Below are positions 62,041-64,000 of a stretch of 64,000 nt of DNA, piece after piece. A model generated the notes under the pieces. That model made no database searches, was not told the DNA's origin, and saw only the letters and a program-made list of their open reading frames with translations. Source of the stretch: an uncultured Winogradskyella sp. (lineage in GTDB: Bacteria; Bacteroidota; Bacteroidia; Flavobacteriales; Flavobacteriaceae); NCBI RefSeq assembly GCF_947496485.1, contig NZ_CANMCZ010000008.1, positions 61,476 to 125,475 of the forward strand, read 5' to 3'. Each line of letters opens with the position of its first letter. The first letter of the stretch is position 1. The position numbers and the translations under genes are program-made.

Positions 62041-62784
62041 TTATTTAATTCTCTTTTTTAGTTCTTTTATCAAATTCTTGTTCTTTTCCAAAAGCGTATT
62101 TGCTGCATTGATATTTGAATAAGATTGCATTTTTGAGGTAAAAAGGATATTTTCAAATTCGCCGTCAACATAGAGCTTTTGAAATTGTTCGGTATTGTGT
62201 AGTAATCCAGATTCACTAAATACTTCTTTTATTGGTTTTTCACTAAATACTGCATTCAGATTAAACGCCTTATTCTTGCCCAAATAATTTCGTATCCTAT
62301 CTCTAATAAAGCTATTTGTCCAAGTTAGTCCATCTAAATAGCTTTTCTCTGTGTACATATACTCAACTAAAATATTGTATAATTCTTTATCATTAATTTG
62401 GTCTACAAAATTCTGATTTTTACTTTTAAATGAATTTGGAATTCTTATAGCTGCTGTAAAACTGTTCAGATTGATAGAATCACTTGACGACTCAATGTTA
62501 TTTGTCTTATTGAAATAATATTGTGCTATTTCCTCTTGCTCTTTTGATATTTCAAGAACATTTTTCATTCGAAGAGCATCACTTTTAAGGTCAATTATAA
62601 ATTGCTCGAATAGTGCTTTTTCTTTTCGTGCATCAGCTTTTTTCTGATTCCAATTATTAACATATAAGGCAATCAAAATTCCGAGAACAACAAGAATAAT
62701 TTCTCCAATTGCGTAAATCAGATATTTGCTGAACTTGTTTTCAGAGAGTAGTCTTTGTCTAATTTTTCTAAAGAATTTAATCAT
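62041..62784 (-). CDS. DUF6090-family membrane protein in cassette
   Basis: A 247-residue protein beginning with the DUF6090 signature: IKFFRKIRQRLLSENKFSKY, then one helix IGEIILVVLGILIALYVNNW and a NQKKADARKEKAL segment, followed by a helical soluble domain. The family is abundant in Flavobacteriaceae, with an unknown role. Half-sites GTTGTGCTT and AAGCACAAC flank it. The repeat on its right carries GTTGTGCGT at its other end, so the match is to the gene and not to the repeat. Confidence 0.9.
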   Translation of the reverse strand: MIKFFRKIRQRLLSENKFSKYLIYAIGEIILVVLGILIALYVNNWNQKKADARKEKALFEQFIIDLKSDALRMKNVLEISKEQEEIAQYYFNKTNNIESSSDSINLNSFTAAIRIPNSFKSKNQNFVDQINDKELYNILVEYMYTEKSYLDGLTWTNSFIRDRIRNYLGKNKAFNLNAVFSEKPIKEVFSESGLLHNTEQFQKLYVDGEFENILFTSKMQSYSNINAANTLLEKNKNLIKELKKRIK

Positions 62785-62805
62785 TGGTTAGTGGTTTCTG
62801 ATAAT

Positions 62806-62941
62806 GAAGCACAACGGTCTCGGCTATGAGTAGTTGCGTGGGTTAGCACTTAACTTTGCAAGTATACACCAAGCTGAAAATCCGCGAGGATTTTCAGAAG
62901 TAGGCGAGAACAAGCAATTACTTATAGCCATTGTTGTGCGT
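62806..62941 (-). repeat. Long attC-like palindrome, type A
   Basis: Left end GAAGCACAACGGTCTCGGCT, right end TTATAGCCATTGTTGTGCGT. The core of about 125 bases is the same as in the next site at 63.8 kb. Confidence 0.92.
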
Positions 62942-62949
62942 TCGTTTTT

Positions 62950-63792
62950 TTATTCGTTCGTTAATTTTAATAGTCCAACTATAATTCCGTTTTTCATAAT
63001 TGGGTCAGAATAGACTATTTTCATTTCCTTATTTGGATTTACCATTCTTATTCTATCCAAAATGTATTTTTCTATCGGAAAAGGTGAATGACTTCTGCTT
63101 TCGTTCTCAAATGTTGCTAAAGTTTTATTTTCGGAAACCAACTTTATTTCACGTTTCATAATTTCATTGTTGAAGTCATAAAAGAATTTCAAGTACAGAT
63201 TTTCATATTTGTCCGATTTTTTAATTTCGGCAGTAAATCGGTTTGAATCAACCATATTACTTGCAAATAGTAACTCCGAATCTTTATATAGTTGCCAATT
63301 TGTAATTGTATCAGAAACTATACTTGTGTTTTCCTTTTCTTTCTTTTCAATTTTTGAATTTAGTTCCGTATTCGATATATGTATTCTTATTCCATTGAAT
63401 TTCGTTTTATTATCGAGTTCATACGTAGTATTAGATTCGTAATATGGTTTCCATTTTTGTAATGTCAATTCGCTATCGTCATTCCACCCAATGATTTTGT
63501 ATCCACTTGGAATCAATCCAGATTTAAGGTCATTTCTACTTTCACTATTTTCTATTACAGACCAAAATACTCTTGAATATCCAAGTGCACCTTTGTCAAA
63601 TTGATATTCGTAATATTTATATTTTTCGTTTGGTGATTTAGATTCAGAAAGGATATTCAAATTCGGTTCATCAAGAGAATGTTCAGAATTATAAGCTTCT
63701 GCGAGGTCGTCAAAATCAGTGTTGATTTTAATTCCAATTCCGATTATTCCAATCAGAATAATTCCAATAATTATTAAAATCCATTTTTTCAT
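62950..63792 (-). CDS. Single-helix membrane-anchored protein of unknown function, in cassette
   Basis: A 280-residue protein with one N-terminal helix rich in isoleucine and glycine (ILIIIGIILIGIIGIGI), then an extracytoplasmic domain. It contains YKYYEYQFDKGALGYSRVFW and SGYKIIGWNDDSELTLQKWK. I recognise no family. Half-sites GTTGTGCGT and ACGCACAGC flank it; the second has one change (AGC for AAC). Confidence 0.75.
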   Translation of the reverse strand: MKKWILIIIGIILIGIIGIGIKINTDFDDLAEAYNSEHSLDEPNLNILSESKSPNEKYKYYEYQFDKGALGYSRVFWSVIENSESRNDLKSGLIPSGYKIIGWNDDSELTLQKWKPYYESNTTYELDNKTKFNGIRIHISNTELNSKIEKKEKENTSIVSDTITNWQLYKDSELLFASNMVDSNRFTAEIKKSDKYENLYLKFFYDFNNEIMKREIKLVSENKTLATFENESRSHSPFPIEKYILDRIRMVNPNKEMKIVYSDPIMKNGIIVGLLKLTNE

Positions 63793-63831
63793 TAAAACTC
63801 CAAATTTTGATTTTTACGCGAACTCCAAAAT

Positions 63832-63967
63832 GACGCACAGCGGTCTCGGCTATGAGTAGTTGCGTGGGTTAGCACTTAACTTTGCAAGTATACACCAAGC
63901 TGAAAATCCGCGAGGATTTTCAGAAGTAGGCGAGAACAAGCAATTACTTATAGCCATTGTTGTGCTT
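63832..63967 (-). repeat. Long attC-like palindrome, type A, rightmost complete site
   Basis: Left end GACGCACAGCGGTCTCGGCT, right end TTATAGCCATTGTTGTGCTT. The AAC of the left half-site is changed to AGC. Otherwise the core equals the site at 62.8 kb. Confidence 0.92.
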
Positions 63968-63977
63968 TCGTTATTTT

Positions 63978-64000
63978 TTAATTATTCAATTCTTTATTTA
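63978..64000 (-). CDS. Possible 3' end of the next cassette gene, cut by window edge
   Basis: A minus-strand frame ending in TAA at 63978-63980 with the last codons reading NKELNN starts beyond the window. It lies directly after a GTTGTGCTTTCG half-site, where the stop of a cassette gene is expected. Too little is visible to be sure. Confidence 0.3.

Noticed and set aside
42411..64000. CRISPR array as explanation for the regular repeats
   Set aside because: The units between repeats are 0.3-1.4 kb and code for proteins, the repeats are 40-200 bp and variable, and no cas genes are seen.
42411..64000. Insertion sequences or MITE-type transposons as source of the palindromes
   Set aside because: No transposase gene is present, no target-site duplications flank the palindromes, and the outer bases match across genes rather than across repeats, which transposition would not produce.

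Overview
This window looks like chromosomal DNA from a member of the Flavobacteriaceae (Bacteroidota), probably marine. The evidence is AT-rich DNA, the TAnnTTTG type of -7 promoter box, almost no Shine-Dalgarno sequences, several TTG/GTG starts, and family-typical genes: DUF3667, a BatA-domain protein, an LptD-like protein, bshA for bacillithiol, the DUF6090 family, and an endonuclease III without an iron-sulfur cluster. Genus cannot be decided from the sequence alone.

From about 1 to 42 kb the window is ordinary core chromosome. It holds DNA repair (uvrA, nth), an ECF sigma factor, a Bcp peroxidase, a minus-strand operon of BatA protein, dihydroorotase-like protein, Tic20-like protein and esterase, two exported peptidases (M61 and S10), guaC and RidA. 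It continues with the envelope genes lptD, amidase and MCE/MlaD, a two-gene Fe-S redox pair, serB, a GH3/beta-lactamase fusion and bshA. The stretch from 17.5 to 20.7 kb and a site near 26.8 kb carry many short palindromic repeats related to TGAACTTGTTTCA. One GIY-YIG nuclease gene sits between such repeats and takes its stop codon from one.

From about 42.4 kb to the right edge (64 kb) the organisation changes completely. About twenty unrelated genes lie on the minus strand, nearly every one separated from the next by an imperfect palindrome. The palindromes are mostly 125-140 bp, with some short forms of 40-75 bp. They begin with AAC and end with GTT, contain an inner hairpin, and fall into a few sequence families. 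The bases just outside AAC/GTT pair across each gene, not across each repeat. For example, the gene at 59726-60979 has GTTACCCAC on one side and its reverse complement on the other, while the neighbouring repeat ends differ. This is the layout expected for integron gene cassettes with attC sites: the R' half-site bases belong to the start of each cassette and pair with R'' at its end. No integrase lies in the window. Gene orientation and the loss of full-length repeats toward the left place any attI/integrase to the right of 64 kb. A smaller plus-strand cassette locus with the same repeat family lies at 20.7-23.0 kb.

The cargo is mixed. It includes a PdxH-like oxidase, a PhyH-like dioxygenase, an esterase, a CDF cation transporter, a DlgD-like dehydrogenase, a beta-propeller lipoprotein and a beta-lactamase-fold protein lacking its catalytic SxxK. 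It also includes DUF2971, a PD-(D/E)XK nuclease-like protein, an SRPBCC protein, ankyrin repeats, an HExxH protein and many lipoproteins or small membrane proteins. At the plus-strand locus there is a HEPN-motif protein. Several look like candidates for defence or stress functions, but none is proven.
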